A stretch of 64,000 nt of DNA from assembly GCF_000400715.1 (NCBI RefSeq), contig NZ_KE007346.1, positions 297,962 through 361,961 of the forward strand. The letters are read 5' to 3'. Below are positions 27,918 to 36,749 of this stretch, piece after piece. Each line of letters starts with the position of its first letter. Positions within the stretch are counted from its first letter, which is position 1. The notes under the pieces were generated by a model that searched no databases, was not told where the DNA came from, and saw only the letters and a list, made by a program, of their open reading frames with translations. This DNA comes from Acinetobacter genomosp. 15BJ. Its GTDB lineage: Bacteria > Pseudomonadota > Gammaproteobacteria > Pseudomonadales > Moraxellaceae. Made by a program: the position numbers and the translations under genes.

Positions 27918-29102
27918 TTACCATGCTTTTTGTAAGATTGCACGAATGTCTTGCAAGTTTGCTTCTTTTGGATTGTAAATGATAGAACCATCATTCAATG
28001 CCTTGTCTGCCACTTCATCCAGTTGTGCTTCAGTGATTTTACCTGTTTCACGTAAAGTACGTGGCAATTTAGTCAAGCTGAATAAACGATCACGCATCGC
28101 CAGAATCGTGGCAATCGCTTTGTCAGCACGTAAGCTGGCTGGCGTTTGGGCATAAATATCAGCACCCGCGAGTGGCAACAGTAACTCACCAATCTTGTCG
28201 CCATTAATCTCTTTGTTGTATTCAAGTACGTATGGCAGGAATAAGTTCATGCATAAGCCGTGGGGAAGATGTGCAACTGCGCCGAGCGCATGACCCAATG
28301 AGTGAACTAAGCCCACCATTGAATTAGAGAAGGCAATCCCCGCCATAGTGGATGCTTGTGCAAGCTCTAAACGACCTTGTGCATCGCTTGGATTGTCTAA
28401 AACTTTGAACAGATTTTCGCTGATCTTTTTAATCCCTGCGCTGGCATAGGCATCACTGAGTGGATTAGCAGCTAAGCAGGTATAGGCTTCGACACAGTGC
28501 GTCAATGCATCCATACCTGTCATGGCTGTAAGATGCGGTGGCAATGTTTGCGTCATGCGTGGATCAAGAATCGCCGCATGTGGCATCAAGTAATAAGAAG
28601 CAAAAGCCAATTTTACATTGCGTTGCGTATCCGAAACGACAGCAACCATGGTGGCTTCCGAACCTGTACCAGACGTGGTTGGAATCACAAAGAAAGGTTT
28701 CAGTGGTTTTGGTAGGTTATGTGCACCTGAATATTGCAATAAATCGTCACCACCTTCAGAGACCAAGATATTGGTCGCTTTAGAGGTGTCAATCACTGAA
28801 CCGCCACCAATCGCAATGATCGCATCACATTTTTGCTTGCGGTAAAGTTCTGCTGCTAAGCGTACCACTTCCAAGCTTGAATCGGGTGGAACATCATCAA
28901 AGATCGCACCAATTACTGCATCGGTGGTACTGAACGCCGCTTCGATTGGGCTAAGTAAACCATTGGCACGTACACCTTTATCAGTAATGATCATTGGGCG
29001 TTTTGCGCCAAGTGTCGCAAGTTCAAATGGGATATGCTCTAAGGCAGCGTTACCAGCAATGACTTTTACAGGACAGAAAAACTCGTAATAAGGCTTAGCC
29101 AT
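27918..29102 (-). CDS. Iron-containing alcohol dehydrogenase
   Basis: This 394-residue group III dehydrogenase has the NAD-binding motif IIAIGGGSVIDTSKA near residue 95 and the PTTSGTGSEAT loop. The metal-binding histidines are in MDALTHCVEAYTC and LVHSLGHALGAVAHLPHGLC. It oxidises or reduces alcohols or aldehydes; the exact substrate is not readable. The frame extends to 29159, but the ATG at 29102 gives the family start (MAKPYYEF) and falls one base after the stop of the SCP2-domain gene (TAAcATG). Tight coupling suggests that the two act in the same pathway, possibly on long-chain or lipid-derived alcohols. Confidence 0.93.
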   Translation of the reverse strand: MAKPYYEFFCPVKVIAGNAALEHIPFELATLGAKRPMIITDKGVRANGLLSPIEAAFSTTDAVIGAIFDDVPPDSSLEVVRLAAELYRKQKCDAIIAIGGGSVIDTSKATNILVSEGGDDLLQYSGAHNLPKPLKPFFVIPTTSGTGSEATMVAVVSDTQRNVKLAFASYYLMPHAAILDPRMTQTLPPHLTAMTGMDALTHCVEAYTCLAANPLSDAYASAGIKKISENLFKVLDNPSDAQGRLELAQASTMAGIAFSNSMVGLVHSLGHALGAVAHLPHGLCMNLFLPYVLEYNKEINGDKIGELLLPLAGADIYAQTPASLRADKAIATILAMRDRLFSLTKLPRTLRETGKITEAQLDEVADKALNDGSIIYNPKEANLQDIRAILQKAW

Positions 29103-29103
29103 G

Positions 29104-29637
29104 TTATGCGCTCCGTTTGAGATATGATTTTGCGACTTTAAGATAAATATTTTTTGCACCCGTGAATTTTTCTTTTAATGTTAATTCAGCCGGGTAGCGT
29201 TTGACTGCAAGTGAAGCGATTAGCTTAGGTAAGATCAGGGCTTCCATTTTATTCAAGCAACGCACCAGACGAATGGCACTTGAAACATCACCATCGGCAA
29301 TCATACGGTCATTGGCAAAGGCTTGTGCCGTACTTTCTTGGAAAGAAAATACCAAAAATGCATGGGTTAAATGCTTGAAGGTAATGGTTAAATCAGGCTT
29401 GCCTTTGTAATTGGACAATAGCTCTAATTGTTTTTCTTCGGTTACTCGAGCAACAAATGCAGGTCCATTGGGGAAAACATTCATTGAAAGGATAAAACCT
29501 ACAGGAAACTTCGACACTTCCTGTTGTACTTCATCATCCACTTGGCTTGCCATCACGAGGCCACGACCCACAACATCCATCATGAGTTTGACGTAGGCAA
29601 ATTGCAACGTGGGCTTCACTGCTTTGGTTGAAATCAC
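29104..29637 (-). CDS. SCP2 sterol-binding domain protein
   Basis: This protein of 177 residues has an SCP2-like fold in its central part (FPVGFILSMNVFPNGPAFVARV, then GKPDLTITFKHLTHAFLVF and MIADGDVSSAIRLVRCLNKME). SCP2 domains bind lipids or acyl chains in a hydrophobic tunnel. The start is GTG at 29637, with AAGGGA seven bases upstream. It is coupled to the downstream iron alcohol dehydrogenase, so it may present a lipophilic substrate to that enzyme. That link is inference. Confidence 0.85.
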   Translation of the reverse strand: MISTKAVKPTLQFAYVKLMMDVVGRGLVMASQVDDEVQQEVSKFPVGFILSMNVFPNGPAFVARVTEEKQLELLSNYKGKPDLTITFKHLTHAFLVFSFQESTAQAFANDRMIADGDVSSAIRLVRCLNKMEALILPKLIASLAVKRYPAELTLKEKFTGAKNIYLKVAKSYLKRSA

Positions 29638-29718
29638 TTGCGTATCCCTTGTTAAAATTATGCAAAAGCTAATTTAGAGTATTTACTCTAATTTATTTTA
29701 TTTGAATTGAAAAGTAAA

Positions 29719-30372
29719 TTATTCAGATTTGACTACAAGGTCATTAAAGAAATCTATATTTTGCAGATAGTGGACAAAATCGGCACAGAGTTGTTGAAAG
29801 CTTGGGTAATCTGCCAGTAAGTCCTGTAAGCGCACCATTTCTAAGCCCGCATAACCACATGGATTAATGGTTTGAAAACCAGTGAGATCACAGTCGATAT
29901 TCAGGGCAAGACCATGATAACTACGGCCACGACGAATTTTAAAGCCTAATGAACCAATTTTACGTTCATCCACATAGACACCTGGGGCATCTGGTTTGGC
30001 ATAGGCATTGATATTATATTTTTTGAGCAGATCAATCATGGCTTGTTCTGCAAAGCTGACCAAGGTACGCACATGCCATTTCAAGCGATTCAAGTCTAAT
30101 AGGAAATAGGCAACCAACTGACCTTTGCCATGCCAAGTGACTTGACCACCACGATCGGTATGTACAATCGGTAGGTTACTGTGCAGCAGAATGTGTTCAG
30201 GCTTGCCTGCTTGTCCTTGGGTTAGGACATCTTGATGTTGAAGCAGCCAAACCTCATCAGGTGTGGTTTCATCACGATTGGTTGTGAAGTCTTTCATTGC
30301 TTCAAAACGAGTTGTGTAATCTTGTAGATCATTGAAACAACGAATGATTAAAGTCGGTTTTGCAGCATTCAT
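29719..30372 (-). CDS. lipB: Octanoyltransferase (lipoate biosynthesis)
   Basis: This 217-residue enzyme moves octanoate from acyl carrier protein to the lipoyl domains of enzymes such as the 2-oxoglutarate dehydrogenase complex encoded elsewhere in this window. It shows [21 protein letters not shown], then the catalytic lysine in [20 protein letters not shown] and the catalytic cysteine in [10 protein letters not shown]. It lies in a minus-strand run with DUF3144 and DUF493 genes. The usual lipB-ybeD neighbourhood is thus partly kept. Confidence 0.96.
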   Translation of the reverse strand: MNAAKPTLIIRCFNDLQDYTTRFEAMKDFTTNRDETTPDEVWLLQHQDVLTQGQAGKPEHILLHSNLPIVHTDRGGQVTWHGKGQLVAYFLLDLNRLKWHVRTLVSFAEQAMIDLLKKYNINAYAKPDAPGVYVDERKIGSLGFKIRRGRSYHGLALNIDCDLTGFQTINPCGYAGLEMVRLQDLLADYPSFQQLCADFVHYLQNIDFFNDLVVKSE

Positions 30373-30425
30373 TACAACAGGATTTCCTTTGCAGCTTTGA
30401 ATTGATTAGTGTTTGAGTTAAGTCA

Positions 30426-30719
30426 TTATTTAGGTGGGATAAACATGTATTCTTCAAAATTTTCGATGTATTCATCTAAATTTTCTTCAAGCATTTTGCG
30501 ATATTCAGCAAGAAAGTATTCGATAGTTTCTTGTTTTGCATTCGCGAGCTCTTCAGCTGTTTCCCATCCACTTGCGCTGATCCAAGCATTAAAACGGGAT
30601 GTTGCAAAAAGCATAGAGGCACTTACTTTCCCTTTTCCTATCTCTTCCGTAATTTGCTGATTGGATAACTGAATGTGTTGATCCGCTCGCTCATAGAATT
30701 CATCATCAATATTTTGCAT
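30426..30719 (-). CDS. DUF3144 family protein
   Basis: This 97-residue acidic, helical protein opens MQNIDDEFYERADQHIQLSNQQ, the pattern I associate with the DUF3144 family, and continues with MLFATSRFNAWISASG. No function is known. It sits between lipB and the DUF493 gene, all on the minus strand, but a terminator lies directly upstream of it. Confidence 0.8.
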   Translation of the reverse strand: MQNIDDEFYERADQHIQLSNQQITEEIGKGKVSASMLFATSRFNAWISASGWETAEELANAKQETIEYFLAEYRKMLEENLDEYIENFEEYMFIPPK

Positions 30720-30736
30720 TTTATTTTATTCTCACA

Positions 30737-30773
30737 AAAAAAATCCAAAACACTTTCGCATTTTGGACTTTTT
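30737..30773 (-). terminator. Terminator after the DUF493 gene
   Basis: On the minus strand AGTCCAAAA and TTTTGGATT form a hairpin followed by at least seven T residues, directly after the DUF493 stop. Confidence 0.85.
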
Positions 30774-30775
30774 AA

Positions 30776-31063
30776 TTAAAGCGCTGTCTTAATTAAAGGA
30801 CAGGCTGCAAGGTCAGCGTATAAGGCATGAACTTGTTCCAACTCTTCAAAGCGCAGTTGAGCAGTTAAAGAGTGGTATTTACCTGTGCGTGACGGCTGTA
30901 CTTTTACTGTCTCACCATCAAATTCAGGGAAGTGCTTCTGCAAAATATCAACAACAGCCACTCGAAGTTCATCCCCTGCATTACCAATCAATTTGATTGG
31001 ATAGTCCATCGGGAAAACCCAAAGATGTTCTTGCAATTCACGAGAAGGAGTGCGGTCTAACAT
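30776..31063 (-). CDS. DUF493 family protein (YbeD-like)
   Basis: This 95-residue protein has a small ferredoxin-like fold. It contains WVFPMDYPIKLIGNAGDEL near the N-terminus and VKVQPSRTGKYHSLTAQLRF in the middle, which match the YbeD/DUF493 family. In E. coli ybeD lies next to lipB and has been linked to lipoate regulation, but its function is unproven. The frame opens at 31093; the ATG at 31063 has AGAGG six bases before it and gives the standard start. Confidence 0.88.
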   Translation of the reverse strand: MLDRTPSRELQEHLWVFPMDYPIKLIGNAGDELRVAVVDILQKHFPEFDGETVKVQPSRTGKYHSLTAQLRFEELEQVHALYADLAACPLIKTAL

Positions 31064-31082
31064 GAGCAACCTCTTAATTTGA

Positions 31083-31186
31083 AACGCCTGCATCAGTGCA
31101 GGCGCTTTTGATCTAATACATAGATGGGGATGAAGTGTTGAACTTCAAGTCCTGCGCTAAACCAATACAATGCATTGGTCTAGCAC
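31083..31186. other. Hairpins between rpoD and the DUF493 gene
   Basis: Two inverted repeats fill this gap: CGCCTGCA/TGCAGGCG at 31085-31104, and an imperfect long stem at about 31154-31186 (GCGCTAAACCAAT against ATTGGTCTAGCAC). Neither has a good T run on the minus strand, so they may be weak terminators or mRNA 3' end structures of rpoD. Confidence 0.45.
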
Positions 31187-31201
31187 AAGATTTCCCAAAT
31201 A

Positions 31202-33085
31202 TTAGTCGTTTTCTAAGAATGAACGTAAGTGTTCTGAACGAGAAGGGTGACGAAGCTTACGTAACGCTTTCGCTTCAATCTGACGAATACGTTCACGTGT
31301 TACGTCAAACTGTTTACCTACTTCTTCTAAAGTGTGGTCGGTTGGCATATCAATACCAAAACGCATTTTCAATACTTTCGCTTCACGTTCAGTCAAGTTT
31401 TCAAGTACTTCGCGGGTCGCTTCTTTTAAGCCTTCTGAGGTCGCAGCATCCACTGGTGAAGTGATGTTTGAGTCCTCAATGAAGTCACCAAGATGCGAAT
31501 CTTCATCATCACCGATCGGTGTTTCCATCGAAATCGGTTCTTTTGCGATTTTAAGTACTTTACGAACTTTAACTTCGTCCATTTCCAGACGCTCACCTAA
31601 TTCTTCAGGAGTCGGTTCACGGCCCATTTCTTGAAGAAGTTGACGAGATACACGGTTGATCTTGTTGATGGTCTCAATCATGTGTACAGGAATACGAATG
31701 GTACGTGCTTGGTCAGCAATCGAACGCGTGATCGCCTGACGGATCCACCACGTCGCATAAGTCGAGAATTTATAACCACGACGATATTCAAACTTGTCCA
31801 CGGCTTTCATCAAACCGATGTTACCTTCTTGAATCAAGTCGAGGAACTGTAAGCCACGGTTGGTATATTTTTTCGCAATCGAAATAACCAAACGTAAGTT
31901 CGCTTCAACCATTTCTTTCTTGGCACGACGTGCTTTCGCTTCACCAACCGCCATACGTTTAGAGATATCTTTGATATCTTTAACGTTTAAACCAAGATCT
32001 TTCTCAATATCTGCAATTTTTTGCTGGAAAGCCAATACGTCAGGACGTACTTTCTCTAAATGCGCTTTGGTTTCAGCAGGTGCTTTTGCAATTTGTTCGT
32101 CTAACCAAGCTGGATTTGATTCTTGCTCAGGGAAAGTTGTACGGAACTGGGTACGATCCATACGACCACGACGTACTGCATAACGCATAATTTCACGTTC
32201 ATTTGAACGAATTTGGTCGTGTGTACCACGAATCATTTCTGAAATGATTTCGAATAAACGTGGTGTAAATTTGAACATCATGAACACAGCAGCAAGCGCT
32301 TCAAGCGCAGCTTTTGCTTCATCACTATCACGACCATGCTTCGCTACAACCGTTTTAGTTTCATTCCAAGCAGCTTCTAATTCAGAGAAACGAACTTTAG
32401 CAACTTCAGGGTCTGGACCTGACTCACCTTCAGAATCATCATCACCTTCAGATTCTTCTTCTTCGTCATCATCATCGAGTTTGACGTCTTTCGCTTTAGG
32501 TGAAGAATCTTCGTCTTCTTCAAGCTCAGCTTCTTCTTCAAGAACTTCTGGAATATCTTCGTCAGTTTCTGGGTCTAAATAACCAGAGAGAATATCGGCA
32601 AGACGACGCTCGCCTGTTAAAAAGTCATTATATTCTTGTAAAACAACTTCAACAGCATTTGGCCAGTAAGCAATCGAATGTAAAACGTCACGAATACCTT
32701 CTTCGATGCGTTTTGCAATGCTAATTTCGCCTTCGCGTGTAAGAAGTTCAACCGTACCCATTTCACGCATGTACATACGTACAGGGTCTGTGGTACGACC
32801 AGGCTCACTTTCAACCGATGCTAATACGGCAGCAGCTTCTTCTTCGGCAACTTCGTCAGCCGCTTCAGTTGATTCACCAAACATGGTGTCATCAGTTTCT
32901 GGTGCACGTTCATGCACTGGAATACCAACGTCTTGAAGCATCTGAATGATGTCTTCAATCTGCTCACTTTCCGTAATTGAGTCTGGTAGATGATCGTTAA
33001 CCTCAGCGTAAGTTAAATAACCTTGCTCTTTGCCTCGGCTAATCAGAGCCGCTACTTGCGAAGTAGGGGAATTCATATCGCTCAT
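31202..33085 (-). CDS. rpoD: RNA polymerase primary sigma factor (sigma-70)
   Basis: This 627-residue housekeeping sigma factor has the full domain series. Region 1.1 is at the N-terminus ([21 protein letters not shown]) and region 1.2 contains [22 protein letters not shown] long acidic non-conserved insert (many D/E, about residues 185-225) follows. Regions 2.1-2.4 contain [39 protein letters not shown], and region 4.2 ends with [32 protein letters not shown]. It recognises TTGACA/TATAAT promoters, examples of which occur in this window. Here it is separate from dnaG and rpsU. Confidence 0.98.
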   Translation of the reverse strand: MSDMNSPTSQVAALISRGKEQGYLTYAEVNDHLPDSITESEQIEDIIQMLQDVGIPVHERAPETDDTMFGESTEAADEVAEEEAAAVLASVESEPGRTTDPVRMYMREMGTVELLTREGEISIAKRIEEGIRDVLHSIAYWPNAVEVVLQEYNDFLTGERRLADILSGYLDPETDEDIPEVLEEEAELEEDEDSSPKAKDVKLDDDDEEEESEGDDDSEGESGPDPEVAKVRFSELEAAWNETKTVVAKHGRDSDEAKAALEALAAVFMMFKFTPRLFEIISEMIRGTHDQIRSNEREIMRYAVRRGRMDRTQFRTTFPEQESNPAWLDEQIAKAPAETKAHLEKVRPDVLAFQQKIADIEKDLGLNVKDIKDISKRMAVGEAKARRAKKEMVEANLRLVISIAKKYTNRGLQFLDLIQEGNIGLMKAVDKFEYRRGYKFSTYATWWIRQAITRSIADQARTIRIPVHMIETINKINRVSRQLLQEMGREPTPEELGERLEMDEVKVRKVLKIAKEPISMETPIGDDEDSHLGDFIEDSNITSPVDAATSEGLKEATREVLENLTEREAKVLKMRFGIDMPTDHTLEEVGKQFDVTRERIRQIEAKALRKLRHPSRSEHLRSFLEND

Positions 33086-33433
33086 CTTTGCTTACTCTTT
33101 TGTTGAATCTGGGGCGGTGAAAAACCGTGCATGATAGCACAATTCACGACGAATGTTTTGGATTTGATCCGTTTGCTTTAAATAAAAAATAGCTTTGATT
33201 TCACGTTCGTTTCTTGAATATGGGGTTGAGTCATAAATTTTCAAGCAGTCAATCCTGATTAAAGATGTTTTTTAATTACAATTGTTCTTAGATTATAAAT
33301 ACACAAAAAAACTGACGAAAAAAAGTACAAAACATCATTTTATCACAAAAAAAACAAATAAAACTTGACAAGGCTGGCTAAGACCGATAAATAGCGGCTA
33401 GACCCATTTATATTTTTTCATTAGAGGTACTTA
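33086..33433. other. Divergent rpoD / small acidic gene intergenic region
   Basis: This 348-bp, strongly AT-rich stretch contains the plus-strand promoter listed at 33365-33393. The rpoD promoter must lie in the left part, but I cannot single it out. No open frame or stable hairpin stands out. Confidence 0.5.
33365..33393 (+). promoter_or_regulatory. Strong sigma-70 promoter for the small acidic gene
   Basis: A consensus -35 TTGACA at 33365-33370, a 17-base spacer and -10 TAAATA at 33388-33393 lie about 40 bases before the GTG start at 33434. Confidence 0.75.
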
Positions 33434-33640
33434 GTGTCTTCTACAGATTTTGAATTAGATGATGATAACTATGGTGAAGATGATGCAGGTTTTGATGAGT
33501 CATCTGGAAAAATTACTGCCAAAGAATCATTAGAAAAGCGCCGTTTGATTGATGAGCTTCTGGCGCAACGTCGTTTAGAGCGAGAACTCAAAGATTTTGA
33601 TTACGATTTCGACGACGATGATCTTGATGACGAAGACTAA
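33434..33640 (+). CDS. Small acidic protein, possibly PA3496 family
   Basis: This protein of 68 residues is very rich in D and E. It has a short basic helix in the middle (KRRLIDELLAQRRLERELKDF) between acidic ends, resembling my memory of the PA3496 family, which is annotated as putative envelope-integrity proteins. The start is GTG, with AGAGG six bases upstream, and a consensus promoter lies before it. The neighbour downstream is a UPF0149 protein on the same strand. Function is not known. Confidence 0.75.
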   Translation: MSSTDFELDDDNYGEDDAGFDESSGKITAKESLEKRRLIDELLAQRRLERELKDFDYDFDDDDLDDED

Positions 33641-33712
33641 GCAAAATTGCTAAGACTTTATGTCCGAAAATGTTATGCTGTTGACGATGTATTTTTAAAA
33701 TTGGATTAAAGA

Positions 33713-34237
33713 ATGAGCACGTTAGATTTAGACTTATTAAGTAACTATCTTGACGGCGATCAAAATGAATATGGTCTAGATTTTGCAGCGACTCATGGCT
33801 TTTTGTGTGCGATTGCAGTTGGTCCACAATTCGATCGTTGGTTAGATGAGCTTTTCGAGAGTAATCAAAAGAAACTTCCTGCTGAAGTACTTGAGCAGGT
33901 TAAGCTTTGGTTGGAGTCTATTCGTCAAGATTTAGCCAATGAAAATGGAATCGAATTTCCATTTGAAATCGAAGAAGCAGACGTTGAATCGAGCTTAGGT
34001 GATTGGAGTGTTGGTTTTGTTGACGCCATGTTCCTTAATGAAGATGCGTGGTTTGCGCCTGAGTTTGAAGAACAGCTTATCGATTTAACATTACCAATTA
34101 TGGTGTTTAGCGGAATTGATGAAGAAGATCCACAAATGGAATCTTTCCGTCGTAATGGCCAGTTGATGGATGAATTAGCGGAAGAAATTCCAAATAATTT
34201 AAATGAACTTTATTTGATGTACCATACACCAGCATAA
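33713..34237 (+). CDS. UPF0149 (YgfB/YecA) family protein
   Basis: This 174-residue acidic, all-helical protein has the family N-terminus DLLSNYLDGDQ...GLDFAATHGFLCAIAVGP and the middle block LGDWSVGFVDAMFLNEDAWF. It lacks the C-terminal SEC-C zinc motif seen in some YecA proteins, so it is of the YgfB type. In Pseudomonas a YgfB protein modulates transcription of antimicrobial-response genes; the role here is not known. A terminator follows at 34295. Confidence 0.87.
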   Translation: MSTLDLDLLSNYLDGDQNEYGLDFAATHGFLCAIAVGPQFDRWLDELFESNQKKLPAEVLEQVKLWLESIRQDLANENGIEFPFEIEEADVESSLGDWSVGFVDAMFLNEDAWFAPEFEEQLIDLTLPIMVFSGIDEEDPQMESFRRNGQLMDELAEEIPNNLNELYLMYHTPA

Positions 34238-34294
34238 GGATGCTTCGGATACTGCGATCATCGCGGTTGATGAATGACAAACAAATAGAATATT

Positions 34295-34320
34295 AAAACG
34301 CCTCTAGAAGGCGTTTTTTT
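34295..34320 (+). terminator. Terminator after the UPF0149 gene
   Basis: AAAACGCCT and AGGCGTTTT form a stem around CTAGA, with seven T residues after it. Confidence 0.85.
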
Positions 34321-34374
34321 ATGGCCGATTATTGGCGTTGTTGCTTTACATTTAGATCGTTTAAAGATCAATAT

Positions 34375-34980
34375 TTAAAAATGAGCGAAAAGCAGACTCA
34401 GCCCTAAAGTACTCAAGATACAACCAATCACTCGATTAATACTGATTTGTCGAGAGAGAATTTTATTTCGAATGAAAGGCGTAGAACAAAAAAGTGCTAC
34501 AAGGCAAAACCAAGCCAAATGACTGCCAGAAATAAAAATACCATAGCTGATTAACGTGTGCAGACTGTTGGTGGTGGTCATGAGTTGTGCATAAATACTC
34601 ATGACAAAAAGTGTGGTTTTGGGGTTGAGGCTGTTGGTGAGAAAACCATGTCTAATAGCCTGCCACTGAGTAATATCATTGCTGTTCTCATCAAATAGAA
34701 TTGGGGCTTGGGTAAAGGTTTTGTAGCCAATATAGATCAAATAAGCTGCACCAATATATTGAATTAGGTGAATTAAACTGGGGAGGTGTTGCTGTAAAAA
34801 AGTGAGTCCAATCAAGCTATAGCTAATATGTACCCAGACACCCATTGCAATGCCGTAGGCGGTACACATCCCCAAATGGCGACCATAGAGATAACTGTTT
34901 CGTGTCACAAGGGCGAAGTCTGCACCAGGGCTGATGACCGCAAGCAGGGTGACGATGCCGACAGCAATGATTTCATTCAC
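34375..34980 (-). CDS. LysE/RhtB-family exporter
   Basis: This 201-residue protein has about six transmembrane segments. The family signature at the N-terminus is ISPGADFALVTRNSYLYGRHLGMCTAYGIA, and NSLNPKTTLFVMSIYAQL follows in the middle. Members export amino acids such as lysine, arginine, threonine or homoserine lactone. It is divergent from a LysR-type regulator with a gap of about 100 bases, the common LysE-LysG-like arrangement. The regulator probably controls this exporter. Confidence 0.9.
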   Translation of the reverse strand: MNEIIAVGIVTLLAVISPGADFALVTRNSYLYGRHLGMCTAYGIAMGVWVHISYSLIGLTFLQQHLPSLIHLIQYIGAAYLIYIGYKTFTQAPILFDENSNDITQWQAIRHGFLTNSLNPKTTLFVMSIYAQLMTTTNSLHTLISYGIFISGSHLAWFCLVALFCSTPFIRNKILSRQISINRVIGCILSTLGLSLLFAHF

Positions 34981-35081
34981 TCATCTATTCCTAAACTGAC
35001 TCATTAAAGATTTTTTATATTTTTCATATTCTTGCTATATTTAAAATTGAAGTTAATTCTTATTATGCATGAGTTTTTGGA

Positions 35082-35969
35082 ATGATTGAGCGATTGTCTT
35101 TGAATTCACTCAAGTTTTTTTATTACGTGGCCCATTATGAAAGTGTGACGGTTGCTGCGGAAAAACTATTTATTACTCAAAGTGCGGTGAGCAAGCAGCT
35201 AAAAAACTTGGAAGAAAGTTTAGGTTTGGTGTTGTTTGTGCGCGAAGCCAGAAAGTTAAGTTTAACTTCGGAAGGTGAGGCGCTGTTTGATTGCTGTCAG
35301 CAAGTCTTTCAACAGATCGAACAGTGCGTATTGCAAATACAGCAACACAGTAAAGCGCAGAAGAACCTGATACTTTCTTGTGAACCTACCTTGGCCATGA
35401 AATGGCTGATTCCTCGTTTAGCGCAATTTAAGCAATTTTACCCAGAGTTTGAGGTGAGTCTGTTAACCGGTGGTGGGGCGGTGGATTTTACTGCACAGCA
35501 TATCGACGTGGCGCTGAGAAGAGATGATTTTGATTGGGGCGCAGCCTTGTATAGTGAAAAAATTGCGGATGAACAGATGCTTGCAGTGCGGGCGAAGAAT
35601 GATCATGCAGCAATGACACAGCTGTTTATTTCTAAGTCTAGACCTCAGCTATCGCAACAGTTTAAACGTCGACATCCAGAGCAATTCAGTGATTTAAAAC
35701 GATCTTCGCTTGAGCATTTTTATCTCTGCATCGAGGCTTGCTTGGCGGGTTTAGGCGCAACTGTGGTTTCGGCCTACATGGTTGAACGAGAAATGAAATA
35801 TCAGATGCTGGAGCCACTCACCACGGCCTATGCGGATGGTTCGGCCTATCATTTATTATCCGCCCAGCCTTTTGAAGAGGATATTCGCAAGTTGTTGCTG
35901 AGAGACTGGTTGAGAGATGAAATGCATAAAAGCCAATTGGGATTTAACACAGTTTCATCTCTGGCCTAA
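35082..35969 (+). CDS. LysR-type transcriptional regulator
   Basis: This 295-residue regulator has an N-terminal winged helix (LKFFYYVAHYESVTVAAEKLFITQSAVSKQLKNLEESLGLVLFVR, about residues 9-52) and a C-terminal substrate-binding fold (ILSCEPTLAMKWLIPRLAQFKQFYPEFEVSL). The pattern LSLTSEGEALF and the RLAQFKQFYPE block resemble the GcvA-type branch. It is divergent from a LysE-family exporter, which is its likely target. The effector is unknown. Confidence 0.92.
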   Translation: MIERLSLNSLKFFYYVAHYESVTVAAEKLFITQSAVSKQLKNLEESLGLVLFVREARKLSLTSEGEALFDCCQQVFQQIEQCVLQIQQHSKAQKNLILSCEPTLAMKWLIPRLAQFKQFYPEFEVSLLTGGGAVDFTAQHIDVALRRDDFDWGAALYSEKIADEQMLAVRAKNDHAAMTQLFISKSRPQLSQQFKRRHPEQFSDLKRSSLEHFYLCIEACLAGLGATVVSAYMVEREMKYQMLEPLTTAYADGSAYHLLSAQPFEEDIRKLLLRDWLRDEMHKSQLGFNTVSSLA

Positions 35970-35981
35970 GCTTTGTTGGTG

Positions 35982-36605
35982 TTATTGGTTCTGATTTGAT
36001 TTAGATCGGTAAAACTTTTTAATTGCCCACCAGATGATATATAAGGCGATTAGGGCGAAGATCAGATAGCTGATGCGTTGTAGAATCGCCAGCATGAGTG
36101 CCTGATTTTCACTAAAATGATAGCCCAGATAGGCAAGAAAACTGGTCCAAATGAGGGTTCCAGCGCAACTGTAGAGCATAAATTTACTAAAAGGCATTCG
36201 ACTGATCCCTGCGGGGATACTAATCAAGGAACGAACTGCAGGAATCATTCGTCCAAAGAAAACAATCCGATGCCCATGTTTGTTAAACCATGTCAGTGCT
36301 TTGTCTAAATCCGCGACCTGAATCCGTAAATATTTGCCATAACGTTCGATAAACTGAAACAGTCGTTGTTGTGGTACTTTTCGACCGACCCAATAGAACA
36401 ACATCGCAGCTAAAATTGAACCAGCACTTCCTGCAATAATGACGCCGATCAGGGTGAGTTCACCTTTTGAAGCGGTATAGCCAGCCGAAGGCATAATGAT
36501 TTCTGAGGGAATAGGCGGGAAGATATTATCTAGGAACATTAAAAATGCGATGCCTAAATACCCCAGTTTTTCCATGATTGATAAGACCCACTCTTCAAGT
36601 CCCAT
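35982..36605 (-). CDS. DedA-family membrane protein
   Basis: This 207-residue inner-membrane protein belongs to the DedA/VTT family. It has the LDNIFPPIPSEIIMPSAGY motif near residues 24-42 with its acidic and proline residues, then GSAGSILAAMLFYWVGRK, and FFGRMIPAVRSLISIPAGISRMPF with the functionally important arginines. DedA proteins act as lipid transporters, some flipping undecaprenyl phosphate or phosphatidylethanolamine. The gene is convergent with the LysR gene, 12 bases apart. Confidence 0.92.
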   Translation of the reverse strand: MGLEEWVLSIMEKLGYLGIAFLMFLDNIFPPIPSEIIMPSAGYTASKGELTLIGVIIAGSAGSILAAMLFYWVGRKVPQQRLFQFIERYGKYLRIQVADLDKALTWFNKHGHRIVFFGRMIPAVRSLISIPAGISRMPFSKFMLYSCAGTLIWTSFLAYLGYHFSENQALMLAILQRISYLIFALIALYIIWWAIKKFYRSKSNQNQ

Positions 36606-36702
36606 AATGCCCTTATATAGTTCATTTGATTATTTTTTTTAGCATAGAGAGGTGGAGGACAATGCTCAAGGGGTGAATCGTTACATGATTTTTATCACGA
36701 CA

Positions 36703-36735
36703 ATAAAAAAGCCATAGTTGAACTATGGCTTTTAA
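36703..36735 (-). terminator. Terminator after trhO, symmetric
   Basis: AAAAAAGCCATAGTT and AACTATGGCTTTT flank a single G, effectively a stem of about seven with a short loop. T runs occur on both strands. It lies just after the trhO stop. Confidence 0.85.
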
Positions 36736-36749
36736 TCGACTTGTTAAGC

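Noticed and set aside
32400..32560. Serine-rich plus-strand frame opposite rpoD
   Set aside because: It is the antisense shadow of the acidic D/E insert in sigma-70.
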